Positions 7,690 to 16,772 of a stretch of DNA of 64,000 nt are shown here, in pieces (the stretch's first letter is position 1; each line of letters starts with the position of its first letter). The notes beneath the pieces were generated by a model. That model worked only from the letters and a program-made list of their open reading frames with translations, had not been told where the DNA came from and did no database searches. Both the position numbers and the translations under genes were made by a program. The stretch is from Shimia_B sp038525525 (GTDB lineage: Bacteria > Pseudomonadota > Alphaproteobacteria > Rhodobacterales > Rhodobacteraceae). The stretch is from the NCBI GenBank assembly GCA_038525525.1, contig JBCBHO010000004.1:292644-356643 (forward strand). Reading direction: 5' to 3'.

Positions 7690-7983
7690 ATGTTCAAGCG
7701 ACGTGCCATCTTCGCGGCATTGCTGGCGCTCAGCCCTGTTGCGAGCCTCGCGCAAATGACGGAGGTCACATGCGTTGACCGCGCGCGGCTCATGGCAACG
7801 CTGACCGACACGCTCGGCGCCCAACGGCAGGGCACTGGGCTGCGCGACCGAGAAACGATGCTCGAGGTTTGGGTGACACCGGTCAGCGGCGACTGGATGA
7901 TCGTTCAGCACTATGCCAACGGCACAAGCTGCATCATGGCGATGGGGGCATATTGGGAGAGCACGCCGCCCAACCCGGCTTGA
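7690..7983 (+). CDS. Small secreted protein of unknown function (paralogue of 54683-54997)
   Basis: This 97-residue protein has a signal peptide (about residues 1-22, cleaved near SLA-QM) and a mature part of about 75 residues. I do not recognise a named family. Its C-terminal segment GDWMIVQHYANGTSCIMAMG is clearly related to GDWTLIIRHAGGNWCIVAMG in the 104-residue protein at 54683-54997, including a cysteine at the same place; a second cysteine (ITEVTC/HVLC region) is also shared. Both genes sit next to phosphonate loci. It may be a periplasmic protein of phosphorus-limited cells; the function is not inferred further. Confidence 0.75.
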   Translation: MFKRRAIFAALLALSPVASLAQMTEVTCVDRARLMATLTDTLGAQRQGTGLRDRETMLEVWVTPVSGDWMIVQHYANGTSCIMAMGAYWESTPPNPA

Positions 7984-8008
7984 CCGCCCTCCCCTGGCCA
8001 AATGCAGA

Positions 8009-8033
8009 TCGACCGGCCAAAGGGGCCGGTCGA
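8009..8033. terminator. Stem-loop between convergent genes
   Basis: A perfect 10-base-pair stem (TCGACCGGCC with its complement, loop AAAGG) lies between the ends of the small secreted protein gene and the converging glycerophosphodiesterase gene. There is no T-run on either side, so it is a possible bidirectional terminator or mRNA 3'-end stabiliser. Confidence 0.45.
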
Positions 8034-8062
8034 CGGTATCATGGTTAATGGCGTGCGCCGCG

Positions 8063-9283
8063 TTATTCGAGGCCGAAGCAATTGGCATAGTAGGTGACGG
8101 TCGCGGGCCAATCCGAAAAGATGCCCTCGACCTCGACATCCTGAGCCAAGGCGTGGATCAGCTCGAACACGACGCCGTCATTGTCGGTCACGTCTGCGAT
8201 GGACTGATAATACCAGCCGCCGCCGCTCGCCAGGGGCCCGGACCGTTCCACCGTCCACGTGATGATGTTGAGGCCGGCGGCCTTCGCCTCCGTCGCGAGG
8301 GTGGACGGCACGATCTCGCCACCATCGAGCGTGACCAGCATCCAAGTCGGCGGGGCGATGTAGTTGATGCCCATCGCCGCCAGCTCTTCCATCGTGTTGG
8401 GCCAGGTCGCGGGATCCATCGGCGAGTAGCCGTCGAGATTGTATTCATCCATCAGGTAAACGGCCTGCGCGCCAAACTCGGGCTCGGCTTCGATCCAGTA
8501 GCGCACGTCATCGAGGTTGAACGATTGCAGCCAGACACGCTCGGGAGCGATGCCCGCGGCCTTGTACTCATCAACCAGCTTCTGGGCGTAGTCTTCCTGA
8601 CTGAACCCATTGAAGGGCATGTCGACCGACGGGCTCTTCAGCTCAGGCGTGAAATCTGCGCCGAGGCTGTCGAAGAGAGCGATGGACTCGGCATGGGTCA
8701 TCAGCTGGGTCTCGTTCACGAAAAGATCCGTGCGCCAATCCGCGGTGCCGCCGAGATAGTCGGCGGGCGTCGTGGCGGAGGCATCCGATGCGTCCATCTT
8801 GGGCGACAGGGTCCGGAACTCCGCGAGCGTCAGGTCGGACGTCCGGCACTCTGCCGAGGCATTCGCGTCGCCAGCTGCCGGGCTGAAGGGCGTCGTGCAT
8901 TGCTGTCCGAGGTCCGTCGCCACGATATTCGTGGTGGTATGAAGATCGTTCTGCGCGTGACGGCACACCAGTTCTAGGTCGGCGGTAAAGGTCACATCGC
9001 ATTCGAGGATGCCAGCGCCTTGCTGGGCCGCGGCGATGTTGGATTCGACCGTATGCTCGGGATAGAGCAGCGGGGCACCGCGGTGACCGATCGAGAACTT
9101 CGAGGTGCTGGCCGATTGCGCGGAACACGCCATCAACGCGTCCTTGAGCGCGCTGTCGTCCATCTTCGAGATCAGAAAGTCGGGGCGCGCGCCGTACTCG
9201 ATCCGGAGGTCACGGCTATGACCGTCCGCAAGTGCGGGACCGGTGGCCAGCACGCACAAAGTTGCAAAGGCAAGGTGTTTCAT
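8063..9283 (-). CDS. glpQ: Periplasmic glycerophosphodiester phosphodiesterase
   Basis: This 406-residue enzyme hydrolyses glycerophosphodiesters to glycerol 3-phosphate and an alcohol, releasing phosphorus from lipid head groups. A signal peptide covers residues 1-19. The GDPD catalytic start HRGAP lies at residues 67-71, followed by the PEHT and ECDVTF metal-binding segments, and the C-terminal WTVER segment is also typical. It is secreted, as in the GlpQ type, rather than cytoplasmic UgpQ. It lies among phosphorus-acquisition genes and is divergent from the arsenate operon. Confidence 0.88.
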   Translation of the reverse strand: MKHLAFATLCVLATGPALADGHSRDLRIEYGARPDFLISKMDDSALKDALMACSAQSASTSKFSIGHRGAPLLYPEHTVESNIAAAQQGAGILECDVTFTADLELVCRHAQNDLHTTTNIVATDLGQQCTTPFSPAAGDANASAECRTSDLTLAEFRTLSPKMDASDASATTPADYLGGTADWRTDLFVNETQLMTHAESIALFDSLGADFTPELKSPSVDMPFNGFSQEDYAQKLVDEYKAAGIAPERVWLQSFNLDDVRYWIEAEPEFGAQAVYLMDEYNLDGYSPMDPATWPNTMEELAAMGINYIAPPTWMLVTLDGGEIVPSTLATEAKAAGLNIITWTVERSGPLASGGGWYYQSIADVTDNDGVVFELIHALAQDVEVEGIFSDWPATVTYYANCFGLE

Positions 9284-9299
9284 CTGGAAGCGTCCTTTC

Positions 9300-9317
9300 G
9301 TGTCAGTGCCATGACAG
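9300..9317 (-). promoter_or_regulatory. glpQ: Pho-box-like or palindromic operator before glpQ
   Basis: On the minus strand the 18 bases read CTGTCAT-GGCA-CTGACAC, which matches 13 of 14 positions of the Pho consensus. The same bases form an inverted repeat TGTCA-N6-TGACA. The site ends only 16 bases before the glpQ ATG, which is close for a standard PhoB-activated promoter, so a palindromic repressor site is an alternative reading. Confidence 0.5.
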
Positions 9318-9462
9318 TTCCGACGGTGTTGTGAAGCTTGCGCGAAGCTGCGGTGAAGTTCTTGTGACGGCGCGGACTATCGCCGTGACGCAGGCTCCGG
9401 CCCCGCGCAGGACGGGCACATGGCGATTGCGCGGCGCACCTTTATTCAGTAATTCATGAAAT

Positions 9463-10308
9463 ATGGAAATGCTGATTCCCGATCGCCTCGCCACCCTTGG
9501 CCACCCGCAGCGTCTGGCCCTGTTTCGCCTGCTCATGCGCCGATATCCGGATCGCGTGCCCGCCTCCGAGCTCGCCGGCGCGCTGGCGCTTAAACCAAAC
9601 ACATTGTCGACCTATGTCCGGGCGCTCATGCAGGCGGGCCTGGTCACCCAGGAACGCGCCGGAACCTCGTTGCGCTATGCGATCCACATGGACGCGGCGC
9701 GCGATACCTTCGAATACCTGCTGCGCGATTGTTGCCGCGGTCGCCCGGAAATCTGCTCACCCTTCACAGCAACTGACCTCGACGGAGACAGTCCAATGAC
9801 GGATCGCAAGTACAACGTCCTTTTCATCTGCACCGGCAATTCCGCGCGCTCTATCTTCGCTGAATCGATCCTGCGAAAGCAGGCGGGGGACCAGTTCGTG
9901 GCTTACTCGGCGGGGACCAAACCACGCTCGGAACTGAACCCCTTCGCGCTCGAAGTGCTCGAGCAGAAGGGGCATGACATCTCCGTTCTGAGCGCGAAGA
10001 ACGTGTCGGTCTTCCAGGGTGATGATGCTCCGAACTTCGACTTCGTGTTCACGGTCTGCAATCAAGCTGCCAATGAGGAATGTCCCGCTTGGACAGGTCA
10101 GCCGGTGAGCGCACATTGGGGGATGCCGGACCCGGTCAAGGTGGAAGGCTCCGACGCGGAAAAGAGCCTCGCCTTTCAGCAGGCCTATGGTGCCCTCCTC
10201 AACCGGATCAAGGCGTTCGCCGCTCTGCCCATCGCCTCCCTTGACCGGATCGCGCTGCAAAAAGCCGTGGATAATATCGCGCGCAACAACGAAGAAACCT
10301 CGGCATGA
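9463..10308 (+). CDS. ArsR-ArsC fusion: arsenite-sensing regulator joined to arsenate reductase
   Basis: This 281-residue protein joins two domains. Residues 1-105 form an ArsR/SmtB winged helix ending in a cysteine cluster (Cys90, Cys91, Cys98) suited to arsenite binding. Residues from about 113 are a low-molecular-weight phosphatase-fold arsenate reductase with the P-loop CTGNSAR at 123-129 and later cysteines in VCNQAANEEC. The reductase would convert arsenate to arsenite. No stop or frameshift separates the two parts. It heads an operon with GAPDH and ArsJ, overlapping the next start by four bases (ATGA). A TTCATGAA palindrome directly before the start (9453-9460) is a plausible autoregulatory operator. 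Confidence 0.87.
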   Translation: MEMLIPDRLATLGHPQRLALFRLLMRRYPDRVPASELAGALALKPNTLSTYVRALMQAGLVTQERAGTSLRYAIHMDAARDTFEYLLRDCCRGRPEICSPFTATDLDGDSPMTDRKYNVLFICTGNSARSIFAESILRKQAGDQFVAYSAGTKPRSELNPFALEVLEQKGHDISVLSAKNVSVFQGDDAPNFDFVFTVCNQAANEECPAWTGQPVSAHWGMPDPVKVEGSDAEKSLAFQQAYGALLNRIKAFAALPIASLDRIALQKAVDNIARNNEETSA

Positions 10309-11303
10309 CCACCTATGCCTTGAACGGCCTCGGCCGGATCGGAAAACTCGCGCTGAAGCCTCTTCTGGAGCGTGGCGCCCGGATCGCGTGGATCAATGAC
10401 GCCGTGGGTGACCCGGAGATGCACGCGCACCTGCTCGAATTCGATACGGTGCACGGCCACTGGCAGGCCGCGTTTTCCCATGATCAGGACAGCCTGACCA
10501 TTGACGGGACGCGGCTCCCGTTTGTCGGGGCGAAGACCATCGCCGATCTGCCGCTGGACGGGGTCGATGTCGTCATCGACTGCACCGGGGTGTTCAAGTC
10601 CGAGGCCAAGATCGCACCGTACTTCGAAGCGGGCGTGAAGAAAGTCGTCGTCTCCGCTCCCGTGAAAGACGGCGATGCCGCCAACATCGTCTACGGCGTG
10701 AACCACGACATCTACGACGCCGGCAGGCACCGGATCGTCACGGCGGCGAGTTGCACGACGAACTGCCTCGCGCCGGTCGTGAAGGTCATTCACGAGAACA
10801 TCGGGATCAGGCACGGGTCCATCACGACCATCCACGATGTCACGAACACGCAGACCATCGTGGACCGTCCTGCAAAAGACTTGCGCAGGGCAAGGTCGGC
10901 CCTGAATTCCCTGATCCCCACCACGACGGGCAGCGCGACCGCGATCACGCTCATTTATCCCGAACTGACCGGACGTCTGAACGGGCACGCGGTGCGGGTC
11001 CCGCTTTTGAACGCGTCACTGACCGACTGTGTGTTCGAGGTGGAGCGGGAAACCACGGCCGAAGAGGTCAACGCCCTCTTCAAGGCCGCCGCGGATGGAG
11101 ACCTGAAGGGCATTCTCGGCTACGAGGAGCGACCGCTTGTCTCGACCGACTATACCAACGACGAACGCTCCAGCATCGTGGATGCGCCCTCGACGATGGT
11201 CATCAACGGAACGCAGGTGAAAGTCTACGCCTGGTACGACAACGAAATGGGATATGCGCACCGCCTCGTGGACGTGGCGCTTATGGTGGGGGCTTCGGTG
11301 TGA
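10305..11303 (+). CDS. ArsJ-associated glyceraldehyde-3-phosphate dehydrogenase
   Basis: This 332-residue protein has the GAPDH Rossmann start (NGLGRIGK), the catalytic Cys150 in SCTTNC and the C-terminal WYDNEMGY. When encoded with arsJ, such an enzyme is known to use arsenate in place of phosphate to make 1-arseno-3-phosphoglycerate, which ArsJ exports. The operon position between the ArsR-ArsC fusion and arsJ, with four-base overlaps on both sides, supports that role over central glycolysis. Confidence 0.88.
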   Translation: MTTYALNGLGRIGKLALKPLLERGARIAWINDAVGDPEMHAHLLEFDTVHGHWQAAFSHDQDSLTIDGTRLPFVGAKTIADLPLDGVDVVIDCTGVFKSEAKIAPYFEAGVKKVVVSAPVKDGDAANIVYGVNHDIYDAGRHRIVTAASCTTNCLAPVVKVIHENIGIRHGSITTIHDVTNTQTIVDRPAKDLRRARSALNSLIPTTTGSATAITLIYPELTGRLNGHAVRVPLLNASLTDCVFEVERETTAEEVNALFKAAADGDLKGILGYEERPLVSTDYTNDERSSIVDAPSTMVINGTQVKVYAWYDNEMGYAHRLVDVALMVGASV

Positions 11304-12574
11304 CCGATACGTCCGGAAGGCCGGAAGGACTGTCGGCCTACATCGCGGTCACGGCCGCCTATTGGGCGTTCATGCTGACCGATGGCGCGCTCAGGATGCT
11401 GGTGCTGCTGCATTTTCACACGCTGGGCTTCAGCCCGATCCAGCTCGCCTACCTCTTCGTCCTCTATGAGATCGCAGGCATGGTGACGAACCTCTGCGCC
11501 GGCTGGATCGCGGCGCGCTTTGGCCTGACCTCCACGCTTTACGCGGGCCTCGGCATTCAGGTCGTGGCGCTTCTCGCACTGGCGCAGCTCGATCCGACAT
11601 GGACGATCGGCGTCTCGGTGGCTTTCGTGATGGCCGTGCAGGGCGCGAGCGGCGTGGCCAAGGATCTGGCGAAGATGTCCTCGAAGTCCGCGGTCAAGCT
11701 GCTGGCCCCGTCAGAGGATGGCGGTCTCTTCCGCTGGGTGGCGTTGCTCACCGGCTCGAAGAATGCGGTGAAGGGGCTGGGGTTCCTGTTGGGGGCCGCG
11801 CTTCTGGCGACCCTCGGCTTCGTCTGGGCCGTCTTGGGGATGGCCGCGATCCTTGCCGCCATCCTCATGGCCGTCCTGATCGCGATGCCTTCCGGTCTGC
11901 CGAAGGGGCGCAAGGGCGCGAAATTCTCCGAGGTCTTCTCCAAATCCTCGAACGTCAACTGGCTCTCGGCGGCGCGCGTGTTTCTGTTTGGCGCGCGCGA
12001 CATATGGTTCGTCGTGGGCATCCCGATCTACTTCTACGCCGTGCTGTCCGATGGCACCGTGGCCGGGAACCGTGCCGCGTTTTTCATGATCGGGACATTC
12101 ATGGCGGTCTGGGTGATCCTTTACGGCTTTGTCCAGGCCTCGGCCCCTCGCATGCTGCGCGCGTCGTCGCGGCCCGAGGGCGCGTTGGTGCGCGCCGCAA
12201 AAGGATGGGCGTGGACCCTTTCTGCCATTCCCGCGATCCTGACCCTCGCAGCCTTCGCGGCGGACGGACCGCAACCGTGGCTGACCGGGACCTTGGTGGC
12301 GGGCCTGCTGCTTTTCGGCGCGGTGTTTGCCATCAACTCGGCGCTCCATTCCTACCTGATCCTCGCCTTCACGAAGGCCGAGCGTGTCACCATGGATGTT
12401 GGGTTTTACTACATGGCCAACGCGGGGGGGCGCCTGCTGGGAACGGTGCTCTCCGGTTTGACCTATCAGGTTGGGGGGCTGCCGTTGATGCTGGGGACAG
12501 CGACGCTCATGGTCGCAGGCGCCGCTCTCGCCGCGGGTTGGCTGCGTGACGAGGTTGAGTTCAGCGCTGACTAG
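11300..12574 (+). CDS. arsJ: ArsJ, organoarsenical efflux MFS transporter
   Basis: This 424-residue major-facilitator protein has about 11-12 membrane helices and starts with a GTG that overlaps the GAPDH stop (GTGA). The segment GASGVAKDLAKMSSKSAVK is distinctive of ArsJ, which exports 1-arseno-3-phosphoglycerate made by the adjacent GAPDH. A longer open frame upstream only shadows the GAPDH gene. Together with the fusion gene upstream it gives arsenate resistance, relevant in cells that upregulate phosphate-type uptake. Confidence 0.88.
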   Translation: MTDTSGRPEGLSAYIAVTAAYWAFMLTDGALRMLVLLHFHTLGFSPIQLAYLFVLYEIAGMVTNLCAGWIAARFGLTSTLYAGLGIQVVALLALAQLDPTWTIGVSVAFVMAVQGASGVAKDLAKMSSKSAVKLLAPSEDGGLFRWVALLTGSKNAVKGLGFLLGAALLATLGFVWAVLGMAAILAAILMAVLIAMPSGLPKGRKGAKFSEVFSKSSNVNWLSAARVFLFGARDIWFVVGIPIYFYAVLSDGTVAGNRAAFFMIGTFMAVWVILYGFVQASAPRMLRASSRPEGALVRAAKGWAWTLSAIPAILTLAAFAADGPQPWLTGTLVAGLLLFGAVFAINSALHSYLILAFTKAERVTMDVGFYYMANAGGRLLGTVLSGLTYQVGGLPLMLGTATLMVAGAALAAGWLRDEVEFSAD

Positions 12575-12807
12575 GGACCAGAGCGAGTTCGGAAGCGAGC
12601 CTTCTTTTCACCTGGCGAATGGCGGGTGTGACGCGCGGCACCCAAGCATCGCGCCTTCAGTATCGATTTTCGGAGTGGACCAATCCTGCTTGGGCCGATG
12701 TCGGCTGTCGATGCATCAATGCAAGGTGGGTTCCGGGCTGCATCTGGGAGATTTGGGATCGGGGCCAACGCCTCCGCCCGGGCTGGCCATGCGTGCGCAG
12801 TGTCCCG

Positions 12808-14166
12808 TCAGCCCGGGAACATGACCCCGACGAGCCAGAGCGTGATCGCCGGAAAGCCCACCAGCAGCACCACGCGCATCAGGTCGGTGGCCACGAAGGG
12901 CGTTACACCCGCATAGGTGCGCACCATGGGAATGTCGCGGGCCATGGAATTGATGATGAAAAGGTTCATCCCCACCGGCGGCGTGATGAGCCCCACCTCC
13001 ACCACGATGAGCGCGAGGATGCCAAACCAGATCGCCGTCTCCTCCGCCGACAGCCCGAAATCGAGCACCTCGATGACCGGGAAGAAGATCGGGATCGTCA
13101 GCAGTATCATGGAAAGCGAGTCCATTACGCAGCCGAAGACGAGGTAGGCGAGCAGCATCGCCGTTAGCACTATGAGAGGCGCAAAGCCCTGCCCCGTCAC
13201 CCATTCGGCCAGCGCCTGCGGCGCCTGCGTGATGGCGAGGAAGGAATTGAAGAGCGCCGCGCCGAAGACGATGAAGAAGATCATCGCCGTGGCCTGCGCG
13301 GTCCCGAGGATGCTCTCCTTGATCCCCTCCCAGGTGAGATCGCCGGTGGAGAGACCGTAGAGCCCCGTGAGCACGGCTCCCACGGCCGCGCCCTCGGTGG
13401 GCGTGAAAAGCGCATCGGGCCCCGGGTTCGACCAGTCCCAGTCGCCCGCGATGCCGTACATCACGAGCCCGAAGATGAAGAAGACGGGCCATGTCTGCGC
13501 CAGGCTCTTCATCCGCTGGCGGTACGGCACGCGCGCCGCCTGGTCCGCCGCGGAGGGGCGGATGCGCACGTAGATCGCCACTGTCAGGATGTATCCCAGC
13601 GCGGCGATGAGGCCGGGGATGAGGGCCGCGATGAACATCTTGACGATGTTCTGCTCCGTGAGGATCGCGTAGATGACGAGGATGATCGAGGGCGGGATGA
13701 GGATGCCCAGCGTGCCGCCCGCGGCGAGGACGCCAGTGCTCAGGCTGTCGGAATAGCCGCGCTTCCGCATCTCGGGCAGCGCCACCTGCCCCATGGTGGA
13801 GGCTGTGGCGAGCGACGACCCGCAGACCGCCCCGAAGCCCGCGCAGGCGCCCACGGCGGCCATGGCCACGCCGCCCTTCCGGTGCCCGAGCCAATCCTGC
13901 GCGGCGCGGAAGAGCGCGCCCGACATGCCCGATTTCGTCGCGAACTGCCCCATGAGGAGGAAGAGCGGCACGATGGACAGCGAGTAGGAGGAGAAGGTGT
14001 CGTAGGTCAGCGTCTTCATCTGCGCGAGCGGGGCCGCCGGCGAGCCGCGCACGATCCAGACGCCGATGAAGCCCGTGAGCGCCATGGCCACCGCGATGGG
14101 CACCCGCGCGAAGATCGCCGCGAGCATGAGGGCAAAGCCCGCGAGCGCGAGCTCGATCCCGCTCAC
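12808..14166 (-). CDS. TRAP transporter large permease (DctM-like)
   Basis: This 452-residue integral membrane protein has about 12 helices and is the large DctM-type subunit of a tripartite ATP-independent periplasmic transporter. The segments GAVCGSSLATASTMG and AAGGTLGILIPPSI are hallmarks of the family. The GTG start at 14166 overlaps the stop of the small subunit (GTGA). It is the last gene of a dctP-dctQ-dctM operon. The substrate is probably a carboxylic acid but is not determinable. Confidence 0.92.
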   Translation of the reverse strand: MSGIELALAGFALMLAAIFARVPIAVAMALTGFIGVWIVRGSPAAPLAQMKTLTYDTFSSYSLSIVPLFLLMGQFATKSGMSGALFRAAQDWLGHRKGGVAMAAVGACAGFGAVCGSSLATASTMGQVALPEMRKRGYSDSLSTGVLAAGGTLGILIPPSIILVIYAILTEQNIVKMFIAALIPGLIAALGYILTVAIYVRIRPSAADQAARVPYRQRMKSLAQTWPVFFIFGLVMYGIAGDWDWSNPGPDALFTPTEGAAVGAVLTGLYGLSTGDLTWEGIKESILGTAQATAMIFFIVFGAALFNSFLAITQAPQALAEWVTGQGFAPLIVLTAMLLAYLVFGCVMDSLSMILLTIPIFFPVIEVLDFGLSAEETAIWFGILALIVVEVGLITPPVGMNLFIINSMARDIPMVRTYAGVTPFVATDLMRVVLLVGFPAITLWLVGVMFPG

Positions 14167-14765
14167 GCCTCCTGCTCCACGGCGCGGCCCGCCGCGAGCC
14201 GGTTCCAGCCCCGCCAGACGGTGTAGAGGCTCACCAGAAAGAACGCGACCGCGCCGAGGAGCGCGATGCCGTAGGGAATCCAGATGGGAATCTCGAGTTC
14301 GTAGGTCGTCTCCGGAAAGAAGGGCTTGAAGCCCATGGCGAGCCGGTCCCGCCAGGCCTCCGAGAAGAAGGGGAACTTCTCGCCGAACCCGAGATAGAAG
14401 CGCCACATGACGACGAAGGCCGCGAGCGTGATGAGCACGTCGCCCAGCCACGCCGTCACGTGTCTCCCCCGCCCGGGCAGCGCGTTTGTGAAGATGTCGA
14501 CCGTCACGTGGCCGCGGCGGAGCTGGCACCACGGCAGGAACGCGAAGACCGCGATCGCCACGCCCGCCTCCACCAGCTCGTAGTCGCCCGTGATCGCGCG
14601 GATCGGCCCCGTGTTGATCCAGCGCCCGAGAATGGAGATGAGCGTCATCAGCGCGAGCCCCACGAGCACCGCGCCGCCGAAATAGGCGAGCCCGCGCGCC
14701 AGCGCATGAGCCCCCCGCCCGGCCCGTGCTTCCAGTCTCGGAGCGATCTGCACCCTGCCCTCCAT
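14163..14765 (-). CDS. TRAP transporter small permease (DctQ-like)
   Basis: This 200-residue protein has four predicted membrane helices (near residues 28-50, 65-82, 104-124 and 165-187) and the DctQ-type CQLRRGHVTVDIF segment. It pairs with the large permease, whose start overlaps its stop. It follows the binding-protein gene after about 50 bases. Confidence 0.9.
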   Translation of the reverse strand: MEGRVQIAPRLEARAGRGAHALARGLAYFGGAVLVGLALMTLISILGRWINTGPIRAITGDYELVEAGVAIAVFAFLPWCQLRRGHVTVDIFTNALPGRGRHVTAWLGDVLITLAAFVVMWRFYLGFGEKFPFFSEAWRDRLAMGFKPFFPETTYELEIPIWIPYGIALLGAVAFFLVSLYTVWRGWNRLAAGRAVEQEA

Positions 14766-14813
14766 GGATGTCGTGCGGGGCTGTTTACCTAACGCGCCGC
14801 TTGCGTCCAGCGT

Positions 14814-15866
14814 TCACATCGCCCCGTCGTAGCGCGCCACGAGTTCGCGCGCGAAATCGACCATTTCCTGCCCCGGCAGCCCCCGCGCGGTCACCTCCTC
14901 GATCCAGGCCGCCACCTGGGCCGCGCCGATCTCCTCGATCTCGGCGAGGACAGCGTCGTCGAGCGTATGGACCTCGTTTCCCTCTGCCTCGATCACCGCG
15001 AGGCCCACATCGTCGCCCTCGTCCATGGCGCGCCCGGCCAGCGCGGAGACCTCGCGGCCCGAATTTGCGTCGATCACGGCCTTCAGATCATCTGGCAGCG
15101 CGTCGTAGGAGGCGCGGTTCATGCCCCAGACGAAGAAGGTATTGTAGAGCGCGCGGTCGCCGCCGATCTGCGTGTGGCTGTCGGCCAGCTCGTGCACTTT
15201 GAGCGGCGGCACGATCTCGTAGGGGATGACGCCGCCATCCACCGTCCCGCGGGACAAGGCCTCCGGAAAAGCCGGCACTGGTATGCCCACCGGGCTCGCC
15301 CCGAGCGCCTCCAGGAGCTGGTTGGCCTGCCGCGACGGGCCGCGCAGCTTCAGCCCCTCGAAATCAGCGAGGGTCTTCACCGCCGGACCCCGCTTGTGAA
15401 TGATGCCCGGCCCGTGGAGATGCACGGCAAGGATCTTGATGTCTCCCATGCGCTCGGTCACGTAGCGCTCGGTGAAATCCCAGAGCGCGCGGGAAGACGC
15501 CTCCGCCGACATCGACGTCATGAAGGGCAGCTCGAAGACCTCCGTTTCCGGGAAGCGGCCCGGCGTGTAACCCGGCAGCGCCCACCCCCCGTCGATCACC
15601 CCGTCGCGGATCTGGTCATAGAGCGCGGGCGGCGCGCCGCCGAGCTGCATGGCCGGATAGAGCTCCACCTTGATGCGTCCGCCGCTCTCGGCCTCCACCT
15701 TCCGCGCCCAAGGCTCCATGAAGCCCGCGGGCACGCTGGCCTGCGGCGCAAGGAAATGCTGGAAACGGAGCGTGACCTCCTGCGCCGCCACGCCCGAGGC
15801 GGACAAAGCTGCCACGAAGGCGCCCAGAACGGCCGCAGCGAGGCCTCCGCGCAAATACTCTTTCAT
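14814..15866 (-). CDS. TRAP transporter substrate-binding protein (DctP-like)
   Basis: This 350-residue periplasmic protein has a signal peptide (residues 1-28, ending SGVAA-QE). The segment FQHFLAPQASVPAGFMEPWA opens the mature domain, and the conserved LKLRGPSRQANQLLEALGASPV includes the arginine that in DctP proteins salt-bridges a substrate carboxylate. It is the first gene of the TRAP operon. The ligand is unknown but an organic acid is likely. Confidence 0.9.
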   Translation of the reverse strand: MKEYLRGGLAAAVLGAFVAALSASGVAAQEVTLRFQHFLAPQASVPAGFMEPWARKVEAESGGRIKVELYPAMQLGGAPPALYDQIRDGVIDGGWALPGYTPGRFPETEVFELPFMTSMSAEASSRALWDFTERYVTERMGDIKILAVHLHGPGIIHKRGPAVKTLADFEGLKLRGPSRQANQLLEALGASPVGIPVPAFPEALSRGTVDGGVIPYEIVPPLKVHELADSHTQIGGDRALYNTFFVWGMNRASYDALPDDLKAVIDANSGREVSALAGRAMDEGDDVGLAVIEAEGNEVHTLDDAVLAEIEEIGAAQVAAWIEEVTARGLPGQEMVDFARELVARYDGAM

Positions 15867-16142
15867 CCTTGTCCTCCCGGGCGTGCGCCCCTGCCGGAGC
15901 TAACGCCAACCCGATGCCCCTCCGCAAGGCAGACTTGGGCGGCGGGCGCGCCGTGGCAAGACCGACCCGGTGCCGCATGGGCTTGAACGGACGCGAAAGC
16001 CGCACACGCGAGCTCACCATCGCTTGACCCTCGCCGCGCCGTGCGGGCCCCGGCACCCGGGACCATGCGCGCAGCACCATGCCGCGCCTCTGCCCCCTTC
16101 GCCGCGCTTGACCCGCGCGCGGCCCGCACGCAGAAACCAGCC

Positions 16143-16772
16143 ATGCGCGCGCCGTCCATGACCCTCTCTCCCGCCGGTGACATTTCCATCTCCGACAGGC
16201 TGAGCCGCCTCGCCTCGGAGACGGGTGGCGAGACGGTCACCCTGGGCTGGATCCTCGACCAGCTTCACGAGCGCGCTTTCGGGCTATTCTTGCTGGTGCT
16301 GGCGCTGCCCTGCTGCATTCCGTTCCTCTACGGCATCCCGCAGATCGTGGCGCTGCCGCTCATGTTCATCTCGCTGCAGCTTCTCGTGGGCCGCAATGCG
16401 CCCTGGCTGCCCCGGCGCCTCGGTGACCGGGCGGTGACGGCCGAGGCGCTGACCGCGCTCTCGGAGCGCGCCGGGCCCTGGCTCAAGCGGCTGGAGATGC
16501 TGAGCCGCCCGCGGCTCGCCGCGCTGACGCGGGCACCAGTGGAGCGCGTCGTGGGTGCGGCGCTCGTGCTCTTCAGCGCCTCGATCCTCGTGCCGCTGCC
16601 GGCCACGAATACGGTTCCGGGTCTCGCGGTCGTCATCGTCGCCGCCGGGCTTCTGCAGCGCGACGGGCTCCTCGTGATCCTTGGGGGCCTCCTCGGCTCG
16701 GCCTGGATCGCCTCCCTCCTCTTCGCGGGGGCGACGCTCGTCTCCCTCCTGCAATCCTGGGCCGGGCTGTGA
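16143..16772 (+). CDS. ExoD-family membrane protein
   Basis: This 209-residue protein belongs to the ExoD (exopolysaccharide synthesis) family of small membrane proteins, with about four to five helices and the conserved LPCCIPFLYGIPQ and LPATNTVPG segments. The biochemical role of the family is poorly understood. The start is taken at 16143 (16158 is also possible); the longer open frame is arginine- and proline-rich and unlike a protein. Its stop overlaps the next gene's first possible start. Confidence 0.8.
   Translation: MRAPSMTLSPAGDISISDRLSRLASETGGETVTLGWILDQLHERAFGLFLLVLALPCCIPFLYGIPQIVALPLMFISLQLLVGRNAPWLPRRLGDRAVTAEALTALSERAGPWLKRLEMLSRPRLAALTRAPVERVVGAALVLFSASILVPLPATNTVPGLAVVIVAAGLLQRDGLLVILGGLLGSAWIASLLFAGATLVSLLQSWAGL

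Noticed and set aside
12575..12807. Possible gene remnant between arsJ and the TRAP operon
   Set aside because: Short frames are open on both strands, but none has a start signal, known motif or sufficient length; nothing convincing could be called.
12716..13894. Minus-strand ORF of 392 codons inside the TRAP permease gene
   Set aside because: It is an out-of-frame reading of the dctM-like gene with a histidine- and arginine-rich product.
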